Below are positions 11,571-22,110 of a stretch of 64,000 nucleotides of DNA, piece by piece (positions within the stretch are counted from its first letter, which is position 1; every line of letters starts with the position of its first letter). Position numbers and translations under genes: made by a program. This DNA is from Hyposmocoma kahamanoa (taxonomy: Eukaryota; Arthropoda; Insecta; Lepidoptera; Cosmopterigidae). The notes beneath the pieces are model-generated. The model ran no database searches, had not been told where the DNA came from, and saw nothing but the letters and a program-made list of their open reading frames with translations. The stretch covers positions 1,724,266-1,788,265 of the forward strand of contig NW_020654422.1 of the NCBI RefSeq assembly GCF_003589595.1, read 5' to 3'.

Positions 11571-11815
11571 GCGGAAGGAACAAGTCGTGCGCCTAGTGGA
11601 AAGCGACACGCCTGTAGACAACAGTTGCAGCGCCAATCAGAGCTTTAAATCGCTAAGATCTCAGATGTAGTCCCACTGCGCCCGTCACCATGAGAGAAGT
11701 TGATAAGTCCCATCTGCCTGTAATTTCACCGGTACGCTTACCCTTCAAAACCGGACGTAGTACATTACTGTTTGGCGGCAGAAATAGGTAAGGTGGCAGT
11801 TTTTCCCTGAACGAC
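11571..11815 (-). repeat. SINE-A copy 7
   Basis: Runs from CGGAAGGAACAAGTCGTGCG to GCAGTTTTTCCCTGAACGAC. Both the A-tail and the extreme 5' end are lost. Confidence 0.8.
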
Positions 11816-12300
11816 TGTTACGAAATATGAATATATCTAAATCTTAGTGTGTATATATTATTTCAATTTCTTATCGTAACTACAACAGAGTCGAATTTAA
11901 ATCTTAAGTGTAAAGTTCGACGTGCGGTTGTCCGTACAATAGACGGCTTCACATTGTTCCGCTTCTCCCGTAATCTGGCATTATTGCGTGTCGATCGATG
12001 TAAGTCGATACTGCACCACTGCTGTTCAAGCCGGCCACAGGCGCGAGCGCAGAGTGATTAAGATCGTCGGTTCTTGATACGGATATTTTAGAACGCGTAC
12101 TTTTTATTACTTGATATACTTATAAATCAGAGATTAAATAAAATACTATGTAGCGTAGAACGAGGTGCACGAAAGAAGTACACCCGTACGACATACCATT
12201 CCTTTCTTGTACGTCTAGCGCACCTTGGGTATCTTACGCCGATTAGAAAAACTTTTCACCAGTAGACAACATCAACGTACGTTGCTCTGATCCCAAAATA
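11816..12300. other. Unassigned stretch with a short dispersed repeat
   Basis: 12190-12228 (TACCATTCCTTTCTTGTACG then TCTAGCGCACC) recurs at about 60023-60053 with a few changes. Nothing else is named. Confidence 0.4.
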
Positions 12301-12591
12301 AGTAGCAGTAGAGCTCCTTGTGAAAGAGTTCCTCCAGGGAAGTACTGCCACCTTACCTATTTCTGCCGCCAAGCAGTACTTAATGTCAGAATTAAGCGGT
12401 TTTAAAGGGTAAGGGTGCTAGTGAAATTACAGGCACATGGGACTTGTCAGGGTGACGGGTGCAGCGGCAGTACCCCTCAGATCTTTGCTATTTAAAGCTC
12501 TGAGTGGCACTGCAACTGTTATGGACAGGCGTGTAGCTTTCCATCAGGCGCACGACTTGGTCGTCCAGTCACTTAATATTATAATAAAAAA
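12301..12591 (+). repeat. SINE-A copy 8
   Basis: Starts AGTAGCAGTAGAGCTCC and ends AATATTATAATAAAAAATG. It has a short internal deletion (ACTTATGTCTC lost) after GGGACTTGTC. Confidence 0.9.
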
Positions 12592-12639
12592 TGAAGCTAA
12601 AGCACTTGTGTTATGGAAACAGCGAAGGTAACACAAACA

Positions 12640-12790
12640 TCCAGACCCTAGACAATATACAAAAGTTAGTTTTCTACACTAACCCTTCCGGGTATCCCGG
12701 GAAACCCGGGACCTCAGAGATGGCGACACCATGAAAAACGGTGTGTAAGCCACTCGCACACGGAGACCGTAACCACGATAATAAATAATG
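12640..12790. other. GC-rich island of unknown origin
   Basis: CTTCCGGGTATCCCGGGAAACCCGGGACC followed by GGCGACACCATGAAAAACGG stands out from the AT-rich surroundings. Possibly a LINE untranslated fragment. Not identified. Confidence 0.35.
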
Positions 12791-12960
12791 AAATAAAAAT
12801 GTTTTACTTGTTAATTCCACGTCATAAGCTTAACTCAGGATGTTTTCTTTTAAATTTGACAGGGCCTGTGTTAGGAGACACCGCTCTTCTATAATTACAT
12901 TTTGCTCTTAATTTTAATATTACTTCTAATACAACTAGTGTTAAAACTATCATAATTTTT

Positions 12961-13233
12961 ACCAGGGAAGCACTGCCACCTTACCGATTTCTGCAGCCAA
13001 GCAGTAATGTGACTATTGCTGCGTTCCAGTTTTGAAGGGTAAAAGATACTGGTGAAATTACAGGCACATGGGAATTGTCAACTTATGTCTCAGGGTGACA
13101 GGCGCGGTGGCAGTGCCCCTAAATATTTTTGCTATTTAAAGCTGTGAGTGGCACTGCAACTGCTATAGACAGACGTGTTGCTTACCATCAGGCGCATGAC
13201 GTCTTCGTTCCGTCACTTGGTATCATAAAAAAA
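12961..13233 (+). repeat. SINE-A copy 9, 5'-truncated
   Basis: Begins ACCAGGGAAGCACTGCC and ends TTGGTATCATAAAAAAATG, lacking about 40 bp of 5' end. Confidence 0.85.
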
Positions 13234-13686
13234 TGTATTTTTTTAATAAAATAAAATAAAAAATCGACATTTACAATAATGTCGCATTTAATAAATATCG
13301 TAGTATATGTTCTATTTCTTCAACTATCAAAACCTGAACGAGGTAATGCTTGGCGGCAGGAAACTCTATTTTTATTTTCTTTCTTTACAAAATGATTTGT
13401 TTAACCAATAAACCACCCAATTTTACAAACGACCCAATTTTAATAGCATCTTTTATAGTGCTAATTGAATATATTGCACTTTTACAATCTGTACTAACAG
13501 TAAATTAAACTTGAGTTTTTAAAACAGCCCATGGTTTGACGAATGTGGAACACTCACCCTTAGCTATAACTATTAATTAGTAGCCGCCGTCAATTATTAA
13601 CGCAAATGGTTAATACTGTAATTAAGTGCCCGCAATGTGGGGTTAGTACAGTCGATCTCATCATTTTCGTATACATTTTGAACCAT
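13234..13686. other. Unassigned AT-rich stretch
   Basis: No feature recognised before the hairpin cluster. Confidence 0.35.
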
Positions 13687-13722
13687 GAAATAGAGCGTTA
13701 GTTCTTACTAACGCTCTATTTC
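13687..13722. repeat. Perfect hairpin 1 (15-bp stem)
   Basis: Left arm GAAATAGAGCGTTAG (13687-13701), loop TTCTTA, right arm CTAACGCTCTATTTC (13708-13722). There is no mismatch. Confidence 0.9.
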
Positions 13723-13776
13723 TGCTGCAAAATTTTGAAAACTAAGTTCTTACTTAGTTTTCAAAATTTTGCAGCA
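13723..13776. repeat. Perfect hairpin 2 (24-bp stem)
   Basis: Arms 13723-13746 and 13753-13776 are exact reverse complements (starting TGCTGCAAAATTTTG and ending CAAAATTTTGCAGCA), with the same TTCTTA loop as hairpin 1. It abuts hairpin 1 with no spacer. Confidence 0.92.
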
Positions 13777-13832
13777 TGACGACGTTTCATTGATTCACTC
13801 ATTCGATTTTATGGTGTTTTTTTTACACGAAA

Positions 13833-13892
13833 ATCGAACACAGAAAAACTCTTTCGATTCCCAAATCGAAAGAGTTTTTCTCTGTGTTCGAT
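13833..13892. repeat. Hairpin 3 in a SINE-B tail segment
   Basis: The left arm ATCGAACACAGAAAAACTC plus TTTCGATT (13833-13859) is repeated inverted at 13864-13892, with one 2-nt insertion. The arm sequence resembles the SINE-B tail (CGAACACTCAGAAAAAATTC). Confidence 0.85.
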
Positions 13893-14735
13893 ACCGACTA
13901 TCGATACCTACTATGAGCTTAAAAGCATCCAGCCAAGTTCCAAGCAATTCACTTGACTTGGCAGAACTGAATTGCTTGAATTCCCGTCATGACCTACACA
14001 AAGTTGAACGAGAATGGCATGGCAGGATGATGAGTTTTATTATTTATTTATAAAGCATTGGGTTCAGAGCCATCAGCCTAATGGCAACAAATAATCAAGA
14101 AACGCACAACGTAATATATATACAACTAAAAATCAATTCGTGTATAAATGTAACCATTAAAATCCGCCATTTTTTAAACATTAATTACTGTCTCTGCCTG
14201 GCTAGCTGACATCTCACAAGAGCGAGATGGAACTACATAATAAATCATGTGAAAGAAATAGACACATTCACTATCATGAATATATCACTATATTCATGCC
14301 AATAATTTATCAACAATACTTTAAAGATTGGAAACTCGAACAAAAATATTCAAAAAACGCTCAATAGTTAATAGTTTAAAAAAAGTAGTGTTTCTTTATT
14401 GACAAAGCAAATAATTGTGGAACTGAAAATATAATAAAACTTAAACGAAATTTCTTAAAAATGAAACAAAATCCATAAAAGTCAGTCACGGGGTAATTTT
14501 CTTTGAATTGCTTATTTTGATAGATGAGACCGCCATTTGCCATGCAAACATCATGATACGATTTTGCTATGAAAGAAAAGGTGAACAGATTTCGAATGGA
14601 GAACGTAAACAGCGTGGAAAGTGAATTGTTTTTGTGTGGTCATAGTACGAATTTGACAGGCTATCTAACTTACGGGCTTAAAAACAGGATTGCTCTAAGC
14701 TCATTGTAGGCCCCCTGGAATCGAATCTGCTTCTG
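13893..14735. other. Unassigned AT-rich stretch
   Basis: Only small palindromes (for example CATGAATATATCACTATATTCATG at about 14274). No gene signal. Confidence 0.35.
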
Positions 14736-14990
14736 TGCACTACCAGGAGGACACGACGTTAATAATAACAAACTAGTGGAGTAATTTTACAAAAAGGAAT
14801 ATCATGGTACAAAAACATCATAATATTTATATTAATTGATAGAAATTGATATTAATATCAATTAGTATTTATAAAGCGACATCTCTTATCAACTTCCGGT
14901 AGCTGTAAAGTTGGTTGTGTGAAGAAAAACTTTCATGGATTTCTCACAGGTGGCGCTACGCCAAAAAAGCCGTTAAGAAAAAGAGGTTTT
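14736..14990 (+). repeat. SINE-B copy 4, scrambled and partial
   Basis: 14768-14790 has the tail motif AACAAACTAGTGGAGTAATTT. 14875-14980 has the body (GCGACATCTCTTATC, GGTAGCTGTAAAG, GGTGGCGCTACGCC). The two are out of the normal order, and the tRNA-like part is missing. Confidence 0.55.
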
Positions 14991-15156
14991 CTTAATTAAT
15001 AAACAGTTATGGGGTCTATAACTGTTAATTCGTGTATAAATATTGTACTGTATATGATTATTCATAGGTGCCTTTCACGTTTCTAAAAGGTAATGGAAGA
15101 AATGGTAGAAGAAAACTAATTTGTAATATTTTTATATCATAACCAAGAAATTTGTT

Positions 15157-15309
15157 GCAGTAGAGCTCCTTGTGAAAGATTTCTTCCGGGGAAATACTGC
15201 CACCTTGCCTACTTCTGCCGCCAAGCGGTAATGTGAGCATTACTGCGTTCCGGTTTTGAAAGGTAAGGGTGCTGGTGAAATTACAGGTACTTGTCAACTT
15301 ATATTTCAG
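15157..15309 (+). repeat. SINE-A copy 10, 5' half only
   Basis: Starts GCAGTAGAGCTCCTTGTG and stops at ACTTGTCAACTTATATTTCAG. The 3' half and A-tail are absent. Confidence 0.85.
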
Positions 15310-15904
15310 ATACAAGATGTAAAAAAAATTGTAAAAATGACTACTTATGCAAATTTATACGAAGAAACAGTGGCACATGCGTTCCATAATTTATTCATAG
15401 AGGGCGCAATAATTTTTGTAATAGTGTAACATTTAAGAGCTCTTAAAATAAAAATTAGGATAACCGACCAGAGTTTTGGAAACACACTGCATAATTTTAG
15501 GGATTTAACTTGTGTTACCGCTAAATGCCAGTGTGTGTATATTAATTATAATAAACCTCTACGCGTAACCCGGCTTGTTACTTCGTATAGTTGTTAAAAT
15601 TTTTGATGGCCATAGTACTTTAACTAACCCTTCTGCTCGCTAGGGTCATAATTTTAACGATATTGCGTATGCTACGTACATGTACACGTAGACTGTCTAT
15701 CTAAACATGACTACCAAAGTTTTGAAACTCGACACGATTTCACAATAAAATGATAAAGTAGTGAGAAGTTTTTAATGGGCTTCAGGGAAAGCTATGGTTG
15801 TAACTACACTTCAACACTGGTCTAAACGTCGTAATGTGTAGAAAGCCATTAAAATTATTCCTACAGTTCTGGGATACAATACAAAGTATAACATAAGACG
15901 ACGG
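15310..15904. other. Unassigned stretch
   Basis: No named feature. Some of it may belong to the LINE relic that follows, but I cannot follow a frame through it. Confidence 0.35.
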
Positions 15905-16085
15905 CTGGGGTTCCATTTCTGTGTTGTGGATATTCCAAGGATTCGTAAGAAGCATTTTGCTTCCACATTTACATTTCGCGAACGGCCATGTAGTGGAATT
16001 CTCTGTCTGCAGACTTCTTCCCTTGAAAGGTATAAATTGAGCCCTTTTTAAGGCGAGAGTGAATAGGCATTATTTAGGTGTGCGC
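15905..16085 (+). pseudogene. L2/CR1-like LINE ORF2 C-terminal relic, copy 1
   Basis: The plus-strand reading FHFCVVDIPRIRKKHFASTF followed by RPCSGILCLQTSSLERYKLSPF matches the C-terminal pattern of L2-like LINE proteins ('rf...WNsLPs.VFPerYnl..FK..vnrhl'). A frameshift at the TTTTTAAGG run moves the final RVNR-like segment to another frame. Related scraps are at 19355 and 38560. There is no catalytic region. Confidence 0.55.
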
Positions 16086-16782
16086 ACTTATTTATTAAAA
16101 AAAAATTAATACAGACGTAGGTATCTTATTGTCTAATACTGATAATACTAAAGAGTTCAGTGTAACAAGGCCACATCAGCATCCGACCATGTTGAAAACA
16201 TTTTCCAATGCAAAGCACGTTACGTTTTCATCGTTCTGTTTTGCAGTAGGTATATATATGTATATAAATTCGCACGTGTGGTGTAAAAAGGCTACATTTG
16301 CAAAATGATAACACTTCAGAAGAAAGGTTTAACGATTCTACAAACTAAAGTCGGTAACTTTTTATGTTTAAATATAAGAGTTATAAATTTCACATAACCT
16401 TACATAATTCGTTTCATATAGTTCGTACTACTTTTTACGACTTTCGTGTGATAAAATTACTTTGGGCCTATTATAATAAAGCGACGTGGCTTTATTATAA
16501 TAAAGCGAAGTGTGGACATAGGCCCATTTATTTATTATTGTTCTATTAAAATGAAATTAATTAATTATTCTTATTATCGTACACTATGGTTCAATTGATA
16601 TGTCAAGTGTACGATAATAGAACAACATTAATTGCGTTAAATCAATGTATGGTTTGCATGATGTTTCGTTCGTAGTCTTATTTATTGAAATTTTTTAACA
16701 TTTTTGTATAGAAGATACCCCGACTTTTCAGTAAGACAAGATGTGTGAAACATTTTATAAAAACATTTTTTTTCTAAATTGA
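16086..16782. other. Unassigned AT-rich stretch
   Basis: Contains a short interrupted inverted repeat at 16455-16625 (GGGCCTATTATAATAAAGC, GCTTTATTATAATAAAGC, CGTACACT...AGTGTACG). No coding signal. Confidence 0.35.
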
Positions 16783-16960
16783 TTTTTTTTTATAATGTCA
16801 AGTGACGGAACGAACGAGTGGTGTGCATAAGCTACACGCCTGTTCATAACAGTTGCGGTGCCACTCAGAGCTTTAAATCGCAAACATCTGAGGGGCACTG
16901 CCACTGCGCCCGTCACTATGAGACATAAGTTGACAAGTCCCATGTGCCTGTAATTTCACC
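16783..16960 (-). repeat. SINE-A copy 11, 5'-truncated
   Basis: Starts at the tail TTTTTTTTATAATGTCAAG and ends TGTAATTTCACC. A 10-bp loss replaces GCGCCTGATGGTA. Confidence 0.85.
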
Positions 16961-16978
16961 ACCCACCACATTTGTACA

Positions 16979-17236
16979 TACACTCCCGGACAGATAAACC
17001 GAGCCATCTTGCATTTTTATTTTTCAAGTGCTAGATTAAAATTTGTTTTATTATCATTGAAGAAAGAGTTTTCCCGATTTCGCAAATTCAAATTTTCAAC
17101 AAAACCTTTTGAAAATGACATTTACAACACCATTTTCAAACTTGAATTAGTTATTAATCAATCAAACATTATTTAAGCTAAGGACATTTTATACTGATAA
17201 TGCAAAATGGCTCGAAGCATGTGTCCAGGACTATAT
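16979..17236. mobile_element. MITE with Tc1-like CACTCCCGGACA ends, copy 1
   Basis: The left end is CACTCCCGGACAGATAAACC followed by GAGCCATCTTGCAT. The right end is ATGCAAAATGGCTCGAAGC followed by GTGTCCAGGACTATA, its imperfect inverse. It is about 258 bp with TA at both borders. The full partner is at 52419-52679. Confidence 0.75.
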
Positions 17237-17503
17237 TTCTAAGTTAAAAAAATATTGTTTAAAACAAATAGTAGAGCACGTTTTGATGGGGTGCACTCCC
17301 CTTTATTGTCCGTGATTCCTCGCCGACGCAGGAAATGAACTGTATAGACTCAATTTTGTGTACAAATTTGTTTTATTTTACAAGTCTTTTTTATTACAAT
17401 TTCCATTTCCTTGACTTTATAACATACAGGTCCTTAAGTCGTGTTTATACTATAAAATATAAAATAGAATCATTATTTTATTTTCATCATCAATCATTTA
17501 TTT

Positions 17504-17955
17504 TTAACCGACTTCAAAAAAGGAGGAGGTTCTCAATTCGACTGTATGTTCTTTTTTTTTTTTTGTATGTATGTTACGCGATAACTCCGGTATTTGTGAA
17601 CCGGTTTTCATGGATTCTTTTTTTGTTGGAAAGGGGGTACTTCCATAGTGGTCCCATTTCATTTTGAAAGAAATCATCCACCTCTAAGGGTGGCTGTTCA
17701 CACATGAAGATTCATTTTTATAAATAGCGCCTAACTTTAATTTAGGAGCAATTACTTTTAGCAATTATTAAGTTGATTTTGCTATTTCTCCAATTCAAGG
17801 CGTATTTCCCTCGATGTACTTTGAGTAGTGTCGTAGTGAGAACCTATTTTTATTATCTCCAGTATCAAGTCCTATAAAGTGGCTAACTAGGGGATATTTC
17901 AATGAAACTTAGCAAATAGACGTAATTCCACGTACTTTTGAGGTCGGTTTTATTA
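17504..17955 (+). repeat. 'ACCGACTTC' repeat family, copy 3 (longest)
   Basis: From TTAACCGACTTCAAAAAAGG to CGTACTTTTGAGGTCGGTTT, about 450 bp. Includes TACGCGATAACTCCGGTATT and ATCCACCTCTAAGGGTGG. The termini are inverted relative to each other. Confidence 0.7.
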
Positions 17956-18315
17956 GTACTCTGTACTGAGATTTTTACTGTTACAGGACTGCATGATCGT
18001 GATTTACATACATCGCACTGCTATTACAAGTCTTTACGTCAATAAAACAGTCTTTACAATTTTGTAAAAAACAAATAAAAGATATCTACTTAACTCAAAA
18101 CGAGACACACTGTCTGTGATATTACTGGCCGAAACAGTCCTTATTAAAAAATATGAAATTATTTTTTTCCTCTTATTTTGAAATGTATTTACGCAAGTGC
18201 CAAAATTGTTTAGATATGTGTAATAAACCTTAAGCTATGCATATATTTTAATGATCTTTAACGGGTAGTCAATAATTAGTTTTTCACCGATTCCGAGAAA
18301 ATACACTTTTAGAGT
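17956..18315. other. Unassigned AT-rich stretch
   Basis: Nothing recognised. Confidence 0.35.
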
Positions 18316-18600
18316 TAATACATTATTGTATTGTGTGTCTTCTGTCTCCTATCGGAGTGAGCAGAGGCCATGGACCTGCTACGCTTTTGACAAACCTCCT
18401 TCGGCTCTTCTACTCCCATCAGTCTCTTCATATATGTCCGTTTATTTTTGATACTTTCAACTCTGTTTTAAGGACATCCTCAATCAGATCGAATATGTAC
18501 TCCGAGGTCTACCTCTCCCCACGCCTCCATACATATTCGCTCTTTAAACTTGTGCTATCAATCTAACAACATTCCTTCTTTCTACATGATCAAACCATCG
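18316..18600 (-). pseudogene. LINE ORF2 C-terminal relic (GRGRPR type)
   Basis: The minus-strand reading WFDHVERRNVVRLIAQV, stop, RANMYGGVGRGRPRSTYSI, stop, LRMSLKQS fits the pattern 'GHVERM...RLT...GRVGRGRPRRTY...VLKKG' at the C-terminus of lepidopteran LINE proteins. Two stops and no palm domain make it dead. Confidence 0.6.
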
Positions 18601-18618
18601 AAGCATCCCACCATCATC

Positions 18619-18960
18619 AGTAGCAGTAGAGTTTCTTGTGAACGAGCTCGTCCAGGGAAGTACTATCACCTTACCTATTTCTTTTTACCTTTACAAGCAG
18701 TAGCTTGGCGACAGAAATAGGTAAGGTAAGGTAACATTACTATGTTAGCATTACTGTGTTCCGGTTTTGAAAAGGGTGCTGGTGAAATTACAGGCACCTG
18801 GGTCTTGTTAACTTACGTCTCCGGATGACTGGCGCAGTGGCAGGGCCCCTCAAATCTGTGTGATTTAATGCCACTGCAACTGCAACTGTTATGGACAGGC
18901 GTGTAGCTTACCACCAGCACGACTTGTTCCTCCCGTCACTTAATATTATTTTATAAAAAA
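18619..18960 (+). repeat. SINE-A copy 12 with internal inverted insert
   Basis: Starts AGTAGCAGTAGAGTTTC and ends TTATTTTATAAAAAA. Near 18690-18730 it carries extra AAGCAGTAGCTTGGCGACAG plus AAATAGGTAAGG, an inverted piece of its own 5' block, so it is about 35 bp longer than average. Confidence 0.85.
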
Positions 18961-19354
18961 ATTCCCTTCCCTACCCAGGTCACTACATCATCTTTCATCC
19001 CACAACGCAACGGTAGTTCGTCATTTAATATTAACAATTATAGTTTATATAAAAAGTAATGTGACCATAAGGTATTGTGAAAATGCAACAATGTCCAATA
19101 AAAATAAAATTACAATTTCTTCGCAAGAAATTGTACACTACTGCATTAATTATCCAATAAAATGAATTTTAGTTGGGCATAATGTTTTGTTGTTTGTAAC
19201 ACTTTAGATTTGCGGGACGTATGCACGATGACGCGGTGGGCAATGCATTCAGCTTCAACTGTAATAAACTTCTACACAATCTGTATTTCCTCAAATAAAT
19301 TAATAACGAATTTAAGTTCTCCCGCATTCTGCAATGCTCAAAAAGCATTATAAT
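18961..19354. other. Unassigned stretch
   Basis: Nothing recognised. Confidence 0.35.
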
Positions 19355-19500
19355 GCATTTCGTTATAATTAATGGAATACACTGTCTGCTTTTGTTTCCA
19401 CAAAGGTATAATTTGGGGCTGTTCAAGGCTACAGTGAATAGGCATTTTTGAGACAAACGTGTACCAGCGTCATTCAAGCGTGCCGCCTCTGTTCTAAATT
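19355..19500 (+). pseudogene. L2/CR1-like LINE C-terminal relic, copy 2
   Basis: The plus-strand reading GIHCLLLFPQRYNLGLFKAT then VNRHF, stop, DKRVPASFKRAAS resembles the L2-like 'VFPerYnLglFKatVNRhl' C-terminus and is the in-frame counterpart of the scrap at 16000-16070. There is one stop. Confidence 0.6.
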
Positions 19501-19668
19501 CTTAAAAACCAATAACTTTTTCTAAAATTCTAATATACACGGTTATTGTAAAATATTAACAACGTTGTAGAACTACATTACTAACATCATAAACAGCAAC
19601 GTTTGTTCCGTGACTTTCAATATTCATCCATTTTAATTTAGTGTAAAAATGAGAATTTATCGCTCTAA

Positions 19669-20004
19669 GGGTCGAAACACAAAACTGCGATGCGAGCTCG
19701 CATAACGCATCGCAAGAATTTGCGAATTGCTCTGCGCATTCGCATTCCTGCGATGTTAATCTTCTTTGTGTTTTTTCCTATACTTTCTGATCAATAACAG
19801 CTGTGCAACACTCTTTTTACGATCCATGTTGCTACCTAGTTTAAAAAATACGTTCAGCACGGTTGATGTTTGTCGAAAGAATGGTTACCCGAACCGTGGC
19901 AGTGCGATTTCTTGCCGTACGAAATCGCATCGCAGCAAATCGCGTCGCAGGTTTCTACGTTGCGAATTCGTATTGCGCCGATTCGCAGTTTTGTGTTTTG
20001 ACTC
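19669..20004. mobile_element. Harbinger-like MITE with TAA duplication (AAACACAAAACTGCGA type)
   Basis: 336 bp. The left end is GGGTCGAAACACAAAACTGC. The right end GCAGTTTTGTGTTTTGACTC is its inverse with few mismatches. TAA flanks both sides (19666-19668 and 20005-20007). The interior repeats GCGATGCG/CGCATCGC-like words. The open frame across it is not a gene. Confidence 0.8.
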
Positions 20005-20159
20005 TAAACGGTGATAATTCTGTGTGATAACAAAAGAAACCGCTAGTGTAAATACCAGTCCGATGCAAAAGTCACGGAGTGAGGGTAGGGGTCGTAGCGT
20101 TAGAACTTATTACCTACAACACAGATTAAAAACTAATAATACAATAAATACTTTTATGA

Positions 20160-20232
20160 AATAACTCCACTAGTTTTTGTTATAATTATTAATACAAGAT
20201 CCAACACATAGAAAATCTTTTTGTTCTTACCA
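20160..20232 (-). repeat. SINE-B copy 5, tail piece
   Basis: GAAATAACTCCACTAGTTTTT and TTAATACAAGATCCAACACA match the SINE-B tail, minus strand. It precedes the fold-back at 20253. Confidence 0.6.
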
Positions 20233-20252
20233 ACTGATTTACGGGTCAAGTT

Positions 20253-20470
20253 ATCGAGTTGTCGAAATTCTCCTATGTGTTTGTTAAAGATCTTTGTTTA
20301 GACATCTAGTGAGAGATTTTAGAACCTTCTTCACCGGAGCCAGCATCTTTACAGGTGCCTCAACTGACTCTGCACTAGCGGCGTTGAATGCCAGAAAATC
20401 TAGTACATCTTTAACAAAAACACATAGGAGAATTTCGACAACTCGATGATGTAGCTCAGTTGGTCAGGTT
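20253..20470. repeat. SINE-B derived fold-back with 40-bp arms
   Basis: Arms 20253-20292 (ATCGAGTTGTCGAAATTCTC, continuing CTATGTGTTTGTTAAAGAT) and 20408-20447 are near-exact reverse complements around a 115-bp spacer. The right arm leads directly into the tRNA-like head GATGTAGCTCAGTTGGTCAGG (20448-20468). The arm resembles SINE-B body (TTTTTCTATGTGCTTG), so this looks like two SINE-B pieces in inverted orientation. Confidence 0.7.
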
Positions 20471-20550
20471 GTATTAAGAATCATAATAAAAACTTCTATT
20501 TTTGGTAATTTTTTTGTTTTGTAAAAAGTCATGGAACAATGGTTGTTGTT

Positions 20551-20581
20551 TATGATAATAATAATAATAATAATAATAATA
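20551..20581. repeat. (ATA)n microsatellite
   Basis: About ten ATA units at the 3' end of the adjacent minus-strand SINE-C, presumably grown from its (TTA)n tail. Confidence 0.85.
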
Positions 20582-20755
20582 ACGCACACACTCAATATAG
20601 CCCCGCACTAGGGAAACCCTGTGTCGCGGATGCCATGAACACACACATAGACAACCACAAATTACACCCAAACTCACGAGAGAAATAAATGTAGGTCATA
20701 CAAATATTTCTCCCGGCCCGGGAATCGAACCTGGGACCTCTGCGTGGCAGATGTT
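20582..20755 (-). repeat. SINE-C copy 1 (tRNA-derived)
   Basis: Reverse strand carries a B-box-like CCCAGGTTCGATTCCCGGGC near 20713-20732, then body ATTTCTCTCGTGAGTTTGGG, and 3' end GCGGGGCTATATTGAGTGTG followed by a TTA-repeat tail. The A-box part has been lost. Confidence 0.8.
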
Positions 20756-20991
20756 AGTAATATTATAGTCCTGGAAGGTTATTAGTACTTTGTGAATAGC
20801 CGTGTATAAATATATAGATGCCGTCTACCCTGTTGTACAACTATGCCAAACTTCAAGTGGATAGCTTTATTATTTTTGTTTATTTATTTAAACTTAATTG
20901 CACACAAAACAGTACAAAAGGCGGTCATAATACCATTAGGCATTCTCTACCAGTCAACCGGAGAGCTGGGTTCAAAATAATTGACAGGGGT

Positions 20992-21219
20992 CATTGACTT
21001 ACAATTATATGGACGTCGGGTCCGCGCTAAAAAGTGTCCGCACTTGTAAGGCGCTAAAATCGTATACAGAGCGCGACACTCCCCTTTAGTCTTCATTTGT
21101 TCTACGGATAGCGCGATACTGCGATGACATAACAATTTAAATTTCGAATAGGTTGACTTGGGACATTTTTTTCGTGGTTTTTGTATTAGACCCGTCGTCC
21201 ATTTATTTGTAAGTCAATG
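20992..21219. mobile_element. hAT-like MITE family 2, copy 1 (complete)
   Basis: 228 bp. The outer 14 bp of the ends are exact inverses: CATTGACTTACAAT... at left and ...ATTTGTAAGTCAATG at right, apart from one base. A perfect 8-bp duplication ACAGGGGT lies at 20984-20991 and 21220-21227. No transposase. Confidence 0.9.
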
Positions 21220-21379
21220 ACAGGGGTGCATAACATGATATTAAAACAGATAGAAAGAAGATTATAAATATTTATGATATATAGTTTAAACACGATAAAA
21301 ATATAATACATAATATATAATACATACACATATACATTTAATATACATATTTATATATAACAATGTCAGACTAATGGGA

Positions 21380-21570
21380 TGTAGATTGAGGCTCCAATAT
21401 GAAATCGCGGATTAATTGCTTGAAAGCTAGCTTATTCGGCGCTTTTAGAAAATGGGGCGGTAGAGCGTTCCAGGGTCGTATTGCTGAAGAGTAAATGAGT
21501 TAGAAAGAAAGCCAATACGGTGAGAAGGAATTAATGAGTCAATTTGCTGTCTGAGCGAAGATTGCGATTG
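21380..21570. repeat. LINE-associated repeat fragment
   Basis: CTTATTCGGCGCTTTTAGAA, then AATGGGGCGGTAGAGCGTTC and CAGGGTCGTATTGCTGAAG, is of a type I associate with dispersed lepidopteran LINE fragments. The family is not resolved. Confidence 0.35.
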
Positions 21571-21698
21571 TGAGGTGCACCCAAATACTGAAATTTACAT
21601 TTCAAATATCCTATAATATTAGTTTCAGACAAAAACAGCCGTAATATATCGATGGGAGGACACCCAAGTCATACTAATAAAACTCATTTTTGTTGTTT

Positions 21699-21737
21699 TT
21701 ATGTTGAGTGTGTGCGTTATTATTATTATTATTATTA
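21699..21737 (+). repeat. SINE-C 3'-end fragment
   Basis: TGTTGAGTGTGTGCGTTATT followed by a TTA run matches the SINE-C 3' end at 61990-62025. Confidence 0.7.
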
Positions 21738-21747
21738 AAGTTATTTC

Positions 21748-22110
21748 ACCGACTTCAAAAAAAGGAGGAGGTTATACGTTCGGCTCTATGAGTGTTTTAT
21801 GTATGTTTCCAGATATCTCTGTGAATTGTGGACCGATTTTTAAAATTCTGTTTAGTTTGAAAAGGTGCACTCTCGCGGTGGTCCCATTGTCATCAAGTCA
21901 GAATCTGATGAGGGGATCCAATGAAAATCGAAGCAACTCCTGAAATTTCATAGGCATATCCGGTATTCACCAATTTTTATATCAATTGTGCACCGATTTT
22001 GAAAATTCTTTTTTTGTTTCAGAGGGTATACCTTGAGGTGTTACTTGATACTGTTCCGGGTATCACAAATGACTAATTGTTTTCTGCAAATAAAAGCCGA
22101 CTTTTCACTT
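21748..22110 (+). repeat. 'ACCGACTTC' repeat, variant subfamily
   Basis: Starts CACCGACTTCAAAAAAAGGA and ends near AAAAGCCGACTTTTCAC. The interior differs from other copies (CATCAAGTCAGAATCTGATG, partly repeated at 22194-22225). Confidence 0.5.

Noticed and set aside
17335..17667. 110-codon ORF
   Set aside because: Its second half lies in the 'ACCGACTTC' repeat and it has no motif. Low-complexity AT-rich translation.
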